A stretch of DNA of 64,000 nucleotides from contig NC_054082.1 of NCBI RefSeq assembly GCF_017562075.2, positions 61,114,906 to 61,178,905 on the forward strand, read 5' to 3'. Shown here in pieces: positions 52,881-64,000 of the stretch (positions are counted from its first letter, which is position 1; each line of letters starts with the position of its first letter). Position numbers and translations under genes: made by a program. The notes beneath the pieces were generated by a model. That model did no database searches, was not told the DNA's origin, and saw only the letters and a program-made list of their open reading frames with translations. This DNA is from Anopheles merus. Taxonomy: Eukaryota > Arthropoda > Insecta > Diptera > Culicidae.

Positions 52881-53248
52881 TGCCGCGGGACCGCTGCTAT
52901 CCAGCGGGTAACTTGCATACTACCACATTGTCTCCTTCCCGATGCATACGCTGCAGGCAGGGGGAAGGATGCACTTTCACAATAAAAACACCGTCAACAC
53001 CGTACAAGTGGACAGAGTATTAGTGACAAGGACCCCGGAAAAATGGTCGTTGTGGCCAAGTGGCTGGAGAGTCATTTGCCCCCCCCCCTCCCCCCTCATG
53101 CCGGAAATAATTGTAGGGCCTGTGACCGATGAGCGTAGGGGTCCCATGGTCGAAGCCCGCGCCCACCGTCAATTTAAGTGTAGGATCCCAGTTACCACAG
53201 GGATAATGGAACACATAGCAACACTTAGCAAGCATAGCAACCATGCGG

Positions 53249-53255
53249 TATAAAA
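53249..53255 (+). promoter_or_regulatory. TATA box in mag-like LTR
   Basis: TATAAAA in the middle of the LTR. It is conserved in the LTRs at 57220, 59800 and 62380. Confidence 0.6.
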
Positions 53256-53403
53256 GGAGCCGATAGCTCATCACCGCTTTACTCTTAAGTTGACTTTCAA
53301 ATACAAAACTTTAACTAGAAGCTGTGTGCAATAGTCCGAGTAGTTCGGACACATCAATTTGGCGACGAGGATTTTGAAATTTTGAAGCACAACGAAAGAA
53401 GCG

Positions 53404-54174
53404 ATGGCAGAACTACAGCAAGCAATCCTTTTGATGACGGAACTCCTGCAGAAGCTAGCACAGCCGAACAATACGGAGCAAACTCTCGAATCCTTGGCAA
53501 CCAACATCAGTGAATTTTCGTTCGACCCGGAAAATGGAATCACTTTCGAAAAGTGGTACAGCCGGTATACGGATCTTTTCGAATCGGATGCCAAGAATTT
53601 AGACGATTCCGCCAAGGTACGCCTGCTGTTAAGGAAGTTGGACACACCATCCCACGTCAGGTACGTCAACTTCATCTTGCCGAAGCTTCCCAAAGACGTC
53701 GATTTTGCTGGCAACGTCAAGATACTATCGCAAATGTTCGGCACACACACCTCCATTTTTAACAAGCGGTACCAGTGCCTCCAGCTAGTAAAATCTGAAG
53801 CAGAGGACATCATTAGCTACGCAGGGAAGGTGAATCGTTCATGCGAAGATTTCGACTTCAAAAATATGAACATCGATCAGTTCAAGTGCTTGGTGTTTGT
53901 GAGTGGCCTTAAGGGTCATGCCTACGCCGACACGCGTCCAAGGCTTCTTTCCCGGATTGAATGTGAAACAGCAGAAACTCCCGTGAATCTTCAGACCTTG
54001 ATTAACGAATATCAACGACTCGTTAATCTCAAGGAGGACACATCGATGATTGAGCGCCAGTCAAGCTCGAAACAAGCGGTTCACGCTGTCCAGGAGAAGG
54101 GAAGGTTTCATCATCCACACACTTCAAAAACGGAAGGTAAGCTGCCTCGCACCCCTTGTTGGCAATGCGGATAA
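53404..54174 (+). pseudogene. gag: Mag-like Gag, 256 codons to an internal stop
   Basis: The ATG at 53404 opens MAELQQAILLMTELLQKL, then ISEFSFDPENGITFEKWYSRY and KVRLLLRKLD, a mag-type gag capsid. It ends CWQCG followed by TAA at 54172-54174. The stop lies inside the first CCHC knuckle, since the same phase continues MHFVRNCPF and CKQCNRIGHKEGYC. The older relative at 3518 has Glu at the stop position. The same stop is present in unit 3, so it predates the tandem duplication. Readthrough would be required for Gag-Pol; premature inactivation is the simpler reading. Confidence 0.88.
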
Positions 54175-55983
54175 ATGCATTTTGTCCGGAACTGTCCGTT
54201 TTCGGAGCACCAGTGCAAACAGTGCAACCGAATTGGCCACAAGGAAGGCTATTGCGGCTGTTATTCCAAACGGCAGACAGTTCCAGGCGGAGGGGAAAAG
54301 AAAACATCGAATCAGTCACCATCGAATCAGCCATCAAATCAGCAAACGAATCAGCCAGCAAATAGACAAAACAACCCTCGGAAAGTCAACGCTAGAGGAG
54401 TATACATCGTGAACCACATTGTGAACCACATCGCTAACCGTTCCAGTAACCGAAAGTACGTGCCTACTTTGATCAACGGCGTGGCTACCAGGCTCCAACT
54501 GGACACAGCAAGCGATATCACGGTGATATCAAAGCAAACCTGGAACAACTTAGGTAACCTTTCAATCATCAAACCGACGATCCAAGCAATCAACGCGTCG
54601 GGCAAACCACTTCATCTGATGGGTGAGTTCCAGTGCGACGTCAGCATCAACGGAAAAACTGCTCGAGGCAGATGTTTCGTCACGACGACTGCCAACCTCA
54701 ACCTTCTCGGCATCGACTGGATTGACCTGTTCAAGCTGTGGTCAGTTCCTCTCGACTCCGTTTGCAATCATGTAACGACGAAGGACATCAGCTCACACGC
54801 AACGTCACTCAACCTACTCTTCCAGCGGCTCAAAGAGTATGGTTTCCACGTGAAGGCTGAGAAGTGTCATTTCTTTCAATCACAACTCGGCTATTTGGGG
54901 CACATTGTGGACAAACAAGGCATTCGTCCAGACCCCGAGAAAGTGAAGGCTATTGCTGCACTTCCACCGCCAACCAACGTTCCCGAGCTTCGATCGTACC
55001 TGGGTGCGGTCAACTTCTACGGTAGGTTCGTGCGCAACATTCACGAATTGCGGCATCCAATGGACCAGCTGTTGAAGAAGGACGTGAAATGGCAGTGGAC
55101 CCCGGCATGCCAACAGGCTTTCGACCAGTTCAAAAGGACGCTTCAATCAAACCTGCTGCTAATGCATTACGACCCTAAGCTTCCAATCATCGTGGCTGCG
55201 GATGCATCAAGCACAGGCATCGGGGCAGTCATCTTTCACCAGTTCCCTGATGGCAGCATGAAGGCAGTACAACACGCTTCGAGGACGCTCGCACCCGCGG
55301 AGCTTAATTATGGACAACCAGAGAAGGAAGCGCTTGCGTTGGTCTATGCAGTGACCAAATTCCACAAGTATCTGTTGGGACGCCATTTCACACTGCTGAC
55401 TGACCACAAGCCACTACTTTCCATCTTCGGTTCTATGAAGGGGATTCCCCTACACACTGCGAACCGACTACAACGGTGGGCTCTCACGATGCTGAATTAC
55501 GACTTCGAGATTCAGCATGTATCCACCAACGAATTCGGATGTGCAGATCTGTTGTCCCGACTGATCGACCAGACCATCCAACCCGAAGAAGAATACGTTA
55601 TCGCTGCGCTGAGCATTGAGGAAGATTTGGTAAGCATTCTTGCTGACACAACAGAAAAGGTTCCTGTTTCATTTGCAGCATTGCAAAAGGCTACAACAAC
55701 CGACGCCACACTCCAATCTGTTGCTCAACACATACGCGACGGATGGCCCAGCTGCTCCAAGAACCTTTCCGCTGCAGTTCAACCGTATTTTCTACGACGG
55801 GAATCGCTCAGCATGATTGACGGATGTGTCATGTTCGGCAACAGAGTCATCGTTCCGGCCCAGTTTCGACGAAGGATCCTGCAACAGTTTCATCGAGGCC
55901 ATCCGGGAATTGTTCGGATGAAGGCAATTGCACGAAGCTTTGTGTACTGGCCTGGCATCGATAACGAATTGAGGATTTCGTAA
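54175..55983 (+). pseudogene. pol: Mag-like pol: nucleocapsid, protease, RNase H, integrase finger
   Basis: In phase with gag after its stop: knuckle CKQCNRIGHKEGYC, then an Asn/Gln/Ser-rich spacer. The protease follows (LDTASDITVIS, LLGIDWIDLF). Near 54785 the reading jumps from SVCNHVTTK to LNLLFQRLKEYGFHVKAEK. The RT fingers and palm, with the YxDD motif, are therefore deleted. Connection and RNase H follow (LRSYLGAVNFYGRF, VAADASSTGIGAVI, LLTDHKPLLSIF), then the integrase finger (FHRGHPGIVRM). A single-base loss near 55966 shifts the frame and the phase ends at 55983. Unit 3 lacks the RT deletion at this point. Confidence 0.9.
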
Positions 55984-57140
55984 AACGCTGCAATCCGTGT
56001 TCGACTGCTGGCAAGACTCCCACCAAGACCACGTTGGAATCTTGGACAGTACCTACCAAACCATGGTCGAGGATCCATATCGACTACGCAGGTCCGGTAG
56101 ATGGAGTTTACTTCCTGATCATAGCGGATCCCTACTCCAAGTGGCCTGAGGTATACATGACCAAAACAACAACAGCGAAAGCCACGATCAAATTGCTGAA
56201 GCAATCATTCGCAACATTCGGAGTTCCGGAAGTAATCGTTTCGGACAACGGCACCCAGTTTTCAAGCCACGAATTCTTGACGTTCTGCACTAGTGAAGGT
56301 ATTCGACACATTCGAATTGCTCCATACCATCCACAATCTAACGGTCTTGCTGAAAGATTTGTGGACACGTTGAAAAGAAGCCTTCGAAAAATTCGTTCGG
56401 GGGGAGAGACGCTCGAAGAAGCTCTAGTCACTTTCTTACAAGTGTACCGCTCCACTCCTTCCAGTGATCTGGGTGGAAAATCCCCGGCTGAATTGATGTT
56501 CAACAGACCTCTTCGTACTGTTTCCGCATTGCTACGGCCAACCACAAGTGAAGATGGTCACACAGTGCGAAGAGATAGAACATTGCAGAACGATGCGTTC
56601 AACCGCAAGAACGGGGCTGTCAAGAGAAGTTTTCAGCACGGAGAATCGGTTTACGTAAAGGTTCATCAAGCAAATTCTTGGCAATGGAAACCTGGCACCA
56701 TAATTGAAAAGATCGGTTCTGTCAACTACAACATTTTCCTTGAGGATCAACAACGACTGATAAGATCGCATGCCAACCAGCTCAAGTCGCGCTTCACCGA
56801 AACCAGCCAACATACCGATCAGTCTACTCCACTATCTATCTTTTTCGACAATTTCGGCATACAATTTCCTGTTGAAGTACCATCAACCGAAATTTATGCA
56901 GATGTTTATTCACAGGATGAAGAAGCAGTAGCCGTCAGCCAGAGCAACTCCTTCTTAACAGAAGATATTTCAGAAGATGAACACGAAAACAGCGACGGTT
57001 CAATGGTCGTACCAGTAGACAACGAACAAACTCCTGTACCAGTAGAACTAAGCGAACAGGCAACAACCACAATGGACAGACCGCGACGAACAATCCAACT
57101 TCCTGCTCGCTTCAAGCCCTATTGGATGTTCAAACCTTAA
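55984..57140 (+). pseudogene. Mag-like integrase core and C-terminus
   Basis: In the shifted frame it reads EDFVKRCNPCSTAG (end of the HHCC finger), then RIHIDYAGPVDGVYF, VIVSDNGTQFSSHEF and APYHPQSNGLAERFV. These are the D, D and E motifs of an intact integrase core. SPAELMFNRPLRTV and WQWKPGTIIEKIGSVNYNI form the C-terminal domain. An acidic tail ends RRTIQLPARFKPYWMFKP at 57140, just before the polypurine tract. This integrase keeps the part deleted from the relative at 6826-7666. Only the upstream one-base shift separates it from the rest of pol. Confidence 0.92.
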
Positions 57141-57149
57141 GGGGGGAAA

Positions 57150-57327
57150 TGTTGGATCCCAGTTACCACAGGGATAATGGAACACATAGCAACACTTAGC
57201 AAGCATAGCAACCATGCGGTATAAAAGGAGCCGATAGCTCATCACCGCTTTACTCTTAAGTTGACTTTCAAATACAAAACTATAACTAGAAGCTGTGTGC
57301 AATAGTCCGAGTAGTTCGGACATATCA
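57150..57327 (+). repeat. 3' LTR of mag-like element in unit 1
   Basis: 178 bp. Differs from the 5' LTR at TGTT for TGTA, ctataac for ctttaac, and catatca for cacatca. These three sites trace the origin of the solo LTR in unit 2. Confidence 0.93.
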
Positions 57328-58026
57328 TTAAGTATGCTGTTCAATCTCCCAACAGCTGTGTGCCAGTACCCCCTCCTCCCGGTCATCAGTTACCATGTAC
57401 AGGAGCCTCATCTCATCTTTCCCCCGATTCCCCTAATCCGCCACTGTCATGAACACCTTCCTTTCTTTGACCAATGAATCATAACATTCCGGAAGACAAC
57501 ACAGACTTTCCAGTATGCCGGTTTCACAATCAGCTTGCGTTCTAGATGCCGGCGGAACGGTGTGTTGAGGAAAACGAGCGCCGGGCTGAACGTGATAATG
57601 CGAATAAAGGTTCTGTGCGTTGCACAGCAAACCCTCCAGCGTGAGCTAGCGATTCCGTAGTCATTTTTACATTGCAGCGTTTGAACTCATTGCGCTTTTT
57701 TGGTTTGATTTGAGAAAATGCAACTTCATCGCCGCAATGTTTGTTAACGGTTTTTTAAGCGCCACAGCAGCTCATCAGCATTGACCACACGCGAGAAAGA
57801 GATAGCGCTATGGAGCGAAAAAGCACGGACGACGGCTGACAGCGATTGGCCGTCTGACGCACCAACACAACTAAACCTTCGACAGCCCCCTCTGGCGAGG
57901 GGTATGAGGCAGAGTCAGGGACGGGCAGCTCGAAATGCTGCTCGACAAATTTGCCGTAGGAGGGAAAAAGAAGGCCTGAGAAAATGCGCGAAAGGGCATG
58001 ATTTCTTCCGTCGCTTTGCACAGGGG

Positions 58027-60607
58027 TATTTATAGCACTTTTTAGGTGCGGAACGAGCGCCATCTGTTGAAGAAATGGATGAACTATTTCAGACATCGGA
58101 GCAAAAAAACGGTAAAAAAATTCAAAAATTTTGGCGCCCATTCTTCCTCCTCTTCCTCTCACTCCCTTTCCCCACCTTGCCTTGCCTTACTTGCGCTTCA
58201 GCCCGTGCCTTCCGCCGCCAGCTGATTGGGTGTTGTGGTGTATGCGTTGATTCATATATGTGTATTGCGGTTGTGTATTGTAATTGGTGGGTGTTAGCAT
58301 TTATTTATTGTGTGTGACCTTGACGATGCGGGAGAAGCTGGTTCATTTTGGGATTTAAAGTATTATCGGTGTATGGATGGTTTATTGTTTTCGTGCCGCT
58401 GCTGATGAGGCCATTTAATGCCCGTGCCAATCGAGGGTGAAGAAGCCAATTTCAAACAAGCGTACGAGAACGTCTAACACTAATCTAATATTTTTTTTAT
58501 TTGAACATGTTTGATGCTTCAACGACCTTCTAAGCATCATGTAGCACGATGTAAAGTGGCAATAAAATATTTTTTAATGTGCCAAAATCTGTCTCGAATT
58601 TTCGGGTCGCGACACACACACAACGCGGGGAAAGTGACCGTTCACTCTATCATGCCGCGATCCCCCTCCCCTCCCAGTGCTTTGCATGAGGATGCGCTAC
58701 AAGATAAGCCAGCAATTCTTCCGATAAGGTAGCGGAAATCGATCGTGCGTGTACGCGCGTTCGGGGGAGCGTTCTCGCGTACGCGCGTGCATGCGTGCGT
58801 GCGCGTGTGTGTGTGTGCGTGCGGGAACCCCAAAACTGTTTGATTCTGATGCGTGCATTGTCACCGGCTGCGTCTACACACTCCATGCATTCTCAGAAAA
58901 CGCACTGTACGCTGCCCGATCGATTACCGCTACGATCGAAGCAAACGTGCGTGTGATATGTAGCACATTTCTTTCCAATTCAGCTAGCGGCCGCAGTGGA
59001 AACAACATTTTGAATTGAGTCCATATAAAAGAGAATTCTGGTTTGGTTTATTACTGTGCGCGTAAGCTGCTCCACCTGTCCGTCCAGAATCTGGCGGCTT
59101 GTTGGCTTGGAGTCGGTATCATGACGCCGAGCGACCGGCACTGCCTTCGGCTCGGTAGGTTCATGTTTTGGTCGATTGCATTCCGTGCATTTGTCGCGCC
59201 ACAGCGGTAGACCCGACAGCACCAAAGTCAAAACAAAAACCTTTCCCGAATGTGGACTGCTATGCTAAGTTCTTCTTCTTCTTATTATTATAATAATTAT
59301 TATTGTTGGCGTAATGGCCTACGCGATCATGCCGGCCTTTTCAGCCGGATAGTCACCCCTTGCTACGGCGGACAGTTCATACGCGGTTAGAACCCACGAC
59401 GGGCATGCAGATGTGAGGAATGACGGCGGTGCCGCGGGACCGCTCCTATCCAGCGGGTAACTTGCATACTACCACATTGTCTCCTTCCCGATGCATACGC
59501 TGCAGGCAGGGGGAAGGATGCACTTTCACAATAAAAAACACCGTCAACACCGTACAAGTGGACAGAGTATTAGTGACAAGGACCCCGGAAAAATGGTCGT
59601 TGTGGCCAAGTGGCTGGAGAGTCATTTGCCCCCCCCCCTCCCCCCTCATGCCGGAAATAATTGTAGGGCCTGTGACCGATGAGCGTAGGGGTCCCATGGT
59701 CGAAGCCCGCGCCCACCGTCAATTTAAGTGTAGGATCCCAGTTACCACAGGGATAATGGAACACATAGCAACACTTAGCAAGCATAGCAACCATGCGGTA
59801 TAAAAGGAGCCGATAGCTCATCACCGCTTTACTCTTAAGTTGACTTTCAAATACAAAACTATAACTAGAAGCTGTGTGCAATAGTCCGAGTAGTTCGGAC
59901 ATATCATTAAGTATGCTGTTCAATCTCCCAACAGCTGTGTGCCAGTACCCCCTCCTCCCGGTCATCAGTTACCATGTACAGGAGCCTCATCTCATCTTTC
60001 CCCCGATTCCCCTAATCCGCCACTGTCATGAACACCTTCCTTTCTTTGACCAATGAATCATAACATTCCGGAAGACAACACAGACTTTCCAGTATGCCGG
60101 TTTCACAATCAGCTTGCGTTCTAGATGCCGGCGGAACGGTGTGTTGAGGAAAACGAGCGCCGGGCTGAACGTGATAATGCGAATAAAGGTTCTGTGCGTT
60201 GCACAGCAAACCCTCCAGCGTGAGCTAGCGATTCCGTAGTCATTTTTACATTGCAGCGTTTGAACTCATTGCGCTTTTTTGGTTTGATTTGAGAAAATGC
60301 AACTTCATCGCCGCAATGTTTGTTAACGGTTTTTTTAAGCGCCACAGCAGCTCATCAGCATTGACCACACGCGAGAAAGAGATAGCGCTATGGAGCGAAA
60401 AAGCACGGACGACGGCTGACAGCGATTGGCCGTCTGACGCACCAACACAACTAAACCTTCGACAGCCCCCTCTGGCGAGGGGTATGAGGCAGAGTCAGGG
60501 ACGGGCAGCTCGAAATGCTGCTCGACAAATTTGCCGTAGGAGGGAAAAAGAAGGCCTGAGAAAATGCGCGAAAGGGCATGATTTCTTCCGTCGCTTTGCA
60601 CAGGGGG
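58027..60607 (+). repeat. Direct repeat unit 2, 2581 bp, with solo LTR
   Basis: Begins at the same base as units 1 and 3. It shares with unit 3 several small differences from unit 1 (for example tgtgaccttg, ccccaaaactg and a longer A run at 59531), so units 2 and 3 are the closer pair. It contains the SINE-like segment (about 59270-59430), a solo mag-like LTR, and the 3' part also found inverted at 19856-20378. Confidence 0.9.
59729..59906 (+). mobile_element. Solo LTR of mag-like element in unit 2
   Basis: 178 bp flanked by ttaag on both sides (59724-59728, 59907-59911), at the same site as the full elements in units 1 and 3. Its start matches the 5' LTR (TGTAGG). Its later diagnostic bases match the 3' LTR (ctataac, catatca). 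It is therefore the product of recombination between the two LTRs of a full copy. Confidence 0.95.
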
Positions 60608-62533
60608 TATTTATAGCACTTTTTAGGTGCGGAACGAGCGCCATCTGTTGAAGAAATGGATGAACTATTTCAGACATCGGAGCAAAAAAACGGTAAAAAA
60701 ATTCAAAAATTTTGGCGCCCATTCTTCCTCCTCTTCCTCTCACTCCCTTTCCCCACCTTGCCTTGCCTTACTTGCGCTTCAGCCCGTGCCTTCCGCCGCC
60801 AGCTGATTGGGTGTTGTGGTGTATGCGTTGATTCATATATGTGTATTGCGGTTGTGTATTGTAATTGGTGGGTGTTAGCATTTATTTATTGTGTGTGACC
60901 TTGACGATGCGGGAGAAGCTGGTTCATTTTGGGATTTAAAGTATTATCGGTGTATGGATGGTTTATTGTTTTCGTGCCGCTGCTGATGAGGCCATTTAAT
61001 GCCCGTGCCAATCGAGGGTGAAGAAGCCAATTTCAAACAAGCGTACGAGAACGTCTAACACTAATCTAATATTTTTTTTATTTGAACATGTTTGATGCTT
61101 CAACGACCTTCTAAGCATCATGTAGCACGATGTAAAGTGGCAATAAAATATTTTTTAATGTGCCAAAATCTGTCTCGAATTTTCGGGTCGCGACACACAC
61201 ACAACGCGGGGAAAGTGACCGTTCACTCTATCATGCCGCGATCCCCCTCCCCTCCCAGTGCTTTGCATGAGGATGCGCTACAAGATAAGCCAGCAATTCT
61301 TCCGATAAGGTAGCGGAAATCGATCGTGCGTGTACGCGCGTTCGGGGGAGCGTTCTCGCGTACGCGCGTGCATGCGTGCGTGCGCGTGTGTGTGTGTGCG
61401 TGCGGGAACCCCAAAACTGTTTGATTCTGATGCGTGCATTGTCACCGGCTGCGTCTACACACTCCATGCATTCTCAGAAAACGCACTGTACGCTGCCCGA
61501 TCGATTACCGCTACGATCGAAGCAAACGTGCGTGTGATATGTAGCACATTTCTTTCCAATTCAGCTAGCGGCCGCAGTGGAAACAACATTTTGAATTGAG
61601 TCCATATAAAAGAGAATTCTGGTTTGGTTTATTACTGTGCGCGTAAGCTGCTCCACCTGTCCGTCCAGAATCTGGCGGCTTGTTGGCTTGGAGTCGGTAT
61701 CATGACGCCGAGCGACCGGCACTGCCTTCGGCTCGGTAGGTTCATGTTTTGGTCGATTGCATTCCGTGCATTTGTCGCGCCACAGCGGTAGACCCGACAG
61801 CACCAAAGTCAAAACAAAAACCTTTCCCGAATGTGGACTGCTATGCTAAGTTCTTCTTCTTCTTATTATTATAATAATTATTATTGTTGGCGTAATGGCC
61901 TACGCGATCATGCCGGCCTTTTCAGCCGGATAGTCACCCCTTGCTACGGCGGACAGTTCATACGCGGTTAGAACCCACGACGGGCATGCAGATGTGAGGA
62001 ATGACGGCGGTGCCGCGGGACCGCTCCTATCCAGCGGGTAACTTGCATACTACCACATTGTCTCCTTCCCGATGCATACGCTGCAGGCAGGGGGAAGGAT
62101 GCACTTTCACAATAAAAAACACCGTCAACACCGTACAAGTGGACAGAGTATTAGTGACAAGGACCCCGGAAAAATGGTCGTTGTGGCCAAGTGGCTGGAG
62201 AGTCATTTGCCCCCCCCCTCCCCCCTCATGCCGGAAATAATTGTAGGGCCTGTGACCGATGAGCGTAGGGGTCCCATGGTCGAAGCCCGCGCCCACCGTC
62301 AATTTAAGTGTAGGATCCCAGTTACCACAGGGATAATGGAACACATAGCAACACTTAGCAAGCATAGCAACCATGCGGTATAAAAGGAGCCGATAGCTCA
62401 TCACCGCTTTACTCTTAAGTTGACTTTCAAATACAAAACTTTAACTAGAAGCTGTGTGCAATAGTCCGAGTGGTTCGGACACATCAATTTGGCGACGAGG
62501 ATTTTGAAATTTTGAAGCACAACGAAAGAAGCG

Positions 62534-63304
62534 ATGGCAGAACTACAGCAAGCAATCCTTTTGATGACGGAACTCCTGCAGAAGCTAGCACAGCCGAACA
62601 ATACGGAGCAAACTCTCGAATCCTTGGCAACCAACATCAGTGAATTTTCGTTCGACCCGGAAAATGGAATCACTTTCGAAAAGTGGTACAGCCGGTATAC
62701 GGATCTTTTCGAATCGGATGCCAAGAATTTAGACGATTCCGCCAAGGTACGCCTGCTGTTAAGGAAGTTGGACACACCATCCCACGTCAGGTACGTCAAC
62801 TTCATCTTGCCGAAGCTTCCCAAAGACGTCGATTTTGCTGGCAACGTCAAGATACTATCGCAAATGTTCGGCACACACACCTCCATTTTTAACAAGCGGT
62901 ACCAGTGCCTCCAGCTAGTAAAATCTGAAGCAGAGGACATCATTAGCTACGCAGGGAAGGTGAATCGTTCATGCGAAGATTTCGACTTCAAAAATATGAA
63001 CATCGATCAGTTCAAGTGCTTGGTGTTTGTGAGTGGCCTTAAGGGTCATGCCTACGCCGACACGCGTCCAAGGCTTCTTTCCCGGATTGAATGTGAAACA
63101 GCAGAAACTCCCGTGAATCTTCAGACCTTGATTAACGAATATCAACGACTCGTTAATCTCAAGGAGGACACATCGATGATTGAGCGCCAGTCAAGCTCGA
63201 AACAAGCGGTTCACGCTGTCCAGGAGAAGGGAAGGTTTCATCATCCACACACTTCAAAAACGGAAGGTAAGCTGCCTCGCACCCCTTGTTGGCAATGCGG
63301 ATAA
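62534..63304 (+). pseudogene. gag: Mag-like Gag in unit 3, with the same internal stop
   Basis: The encoded protein appears identical to 53404-54174 over 256 codons, including the TAA inside the first zinc knuckle at 63302-63304. Confidence 0.88.
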
Positions 63305-64000
63305 ATGCATTTTGTCCGGAACTGTCCGTTTTCGGAGCACCAGTGCAAACAGTGCAACCGAATTGGCCACAAGGAAGGCTATTGCGGCTGTTATTCCAAA
63401 CGGCAGACAGTTCCAGGCGGAGGGGAAAAGAAAACATCGAATCAGTCACCATCGAATCAGCCATCAAATCAGCAAACGAATCAGCCAGCAAATAGACAAA
63501 ACAACCCTCGGAAAGTCAACGCTAGAGGAGTATACATCGTGAACCACATTGTGAACCACATCGCTAACCGTTCCAGTAACCGAAAGTACGTGCCTACTTT
63601 GATCAACGGCGTGGCTACCAGGCTCCAACTGGACACAGCAAGCGATATCACGGTGATATCAAAGCAAACCTGGAACAACTTAGGTAACCTTTCAATCATC
63701 AAACCGACGATCCAAGCAATCAACGCGTCGGGCAAACCACTTCATCTGATGGGTGAGTTCCAGTGCGACGTCAGCATCAACGGAAAAACTGCTCGAGGCA
63801 GATGTTTCGTCACGACGACTGCCAACCTCAACCTTCTCGGCATCGACTGGATTGACCTGTTCAAGCTGTGGTCAGTTCCTCTCGACTCCGTTTGCAATCA
63901 AGTAACGACGAAGTCGATCGATCAGCAGATTAGTGAATTTCGAGCAAAGCATGCAAATGTTTTCATTGATTCACTGGGACTCCGCAGGAAATTGAAGGTA
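63305..64000 (+). pseudogene. pol: Mag-like pol start in unit 3
   Basis: In phase after the gag stop: knuckle CKQCNRIGHKEGYC, protease LDTASDITVIS and LLGIDWIDLF, then VCNQVTTKSIDQQISEF leading into RT. It is open to the window edge. At the point where unit 1 jumps into the RT thumb, this copy continues normally. Confidence 0.88.

Larger units (their letters stand above)
53179..57327 (+). mobile_element. Mag-like Ty3/Gypsy element in unit 1
   Basis: The 178-bp LTRs (53179-53356, 57150-57327; three differences) start TGTAGGATCC or TGTTGGATCC and end ATCA. The duplication ttaag lies at 53174-53178 and 57328-57332, and the unoccupied site is present at 49170. The primer site TGGCGACGAGGAT follows at about 53360, and a polypurine tract (aaggggggaaa) precedes the 3' LTR. 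The interior encodes gag and pol with one stop, one frameshift and a deletion of most of RT. Confidence 0.95.
51478..58026 (+). repeat. Direct repeat unit 1, with full mag-like element
   Basis: Starts tatttatagcactttttagg, as do the units at 58027 and 60608. Apart from the mag-like insertion it is almost the same as unit 2. It contains a SINE-like segment (about 52721-52880, B box GGTTAGAACCC at 52836), CG/GT-rich tracts and a C-rich run near 53081. The last part (57333-58026) is also present inverted at 19856-20378. Short open frames here are shared by all copies but have no recognised motif. Confidence 0.88.
60608..64000 (+). repeat. Direct repeat unit 3, runs off the window
   Basis: Same start as units 1 and 2. 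It is nearly the same as unit 2 up to the LTR, then carries a mag-like element at the same site. The window ends inside that element. Confidence 0.9.
62309..64000 (+). mobile_element. Mag-like element in unit 3, incomplete in window
   Basis: 5' LTR 62309-62486 after ttaag (62304-62308), then primer site TGGCGACGAGGAT. It is nearly identical to the unit 1 copy up to about 63913. There it continues with RT sequence (SIDQQISEFRAKHANVFID, LGLRRKLKV) that unit 1 has deleted. The 3' end is outside the window. Confidence 0.93.

Noticed and set aside
57755..58317. Shared 80-135 codon frames in the tandem units as conserved genes
   Set aside because: They are kept only because the units are recent duplicates. 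The diverged inverted unit does not keep them as clean frames, and no domain is recognised.

Overview
The window is a dense nest of transposable elements with no recognisable cellular gene. The element mix (Ty3/Gypsy of the mag-like, mdg1-like and errantivirus types, BEL/Pao, Ty1/Copia, a P element, hAT-type and other MITEs, tRNA-derived SINEs) and the short introns point to a dipteran, most likely an anopheline mosquito. Depth of nesting and the mixed orientations suggest pericentromeric or other heterochromatin. Species and chromatin state are inference. The nesting order comes from terminal repeats plus target-site duplications (TSDs) read directly from the bases.

Block 1 (1-17484): a decayed Copia element lies in pieces (1-2471, 11101-11201, 16589-17484). 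It is interrupted by a solo LTR (924-1234), a mag-like Gypsy element (2472-11100, TSD aaaat) and a P element (11202-16588, 8-bp TSD GACCTGAA). The mag-like element itself carries two near-identical MITEs and a SINE inside its RNase H region, and an env-bearing, gag-pol-deleted errantivirus (7667-10337, TSD gaac). The P element carries a hAT-type MITE (14947-15383).

Block 2 (17485-19367): a non-autonomous LTR element on the minus strand, with a GC-rich repetitive interior and a primer site resembling that of the mag-like elements.

Block 3 (about 19856-50978): one inverted copy of a roughly 2.4-kb repeat unit, split by two large insertions. The first is a BEL/Pao element (20445-30377, TSD ctaag) that contains a second BEL/Pao element with an uninterrupted 1743-codon ORF and apparently identical LTRs (23599-29544, TSD acgac). 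The second is an mdg1-like element whose LTRs at 30433-30640 and 48785-48992 share TSD tgcg. It is opened by a third BEL element (31564-37831) sitting at a long TA microsatellite, and by a Ty3/Gypsy element (38174-44283). That Gypsy element is the most unusual object here. Its leader holds a tandem series of small hairpins with co-varying stems, and its gag and pol frames do not overlap but would be joined in frame by removal of a 74-nt GT-AG intron.

Block 4 (51478-64000): three tandem, >99% similar copies of the same unit in direct orientation. At one identical site, copy 1 has a full mag-like element, copy 2 only a recombinant solo LTR, and copy 3 the element again (running off the window). 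The inverted copy in block 3 has the empty site. Together these give a readable history: insertion, tandem amplification, then LTR-LTR excision.
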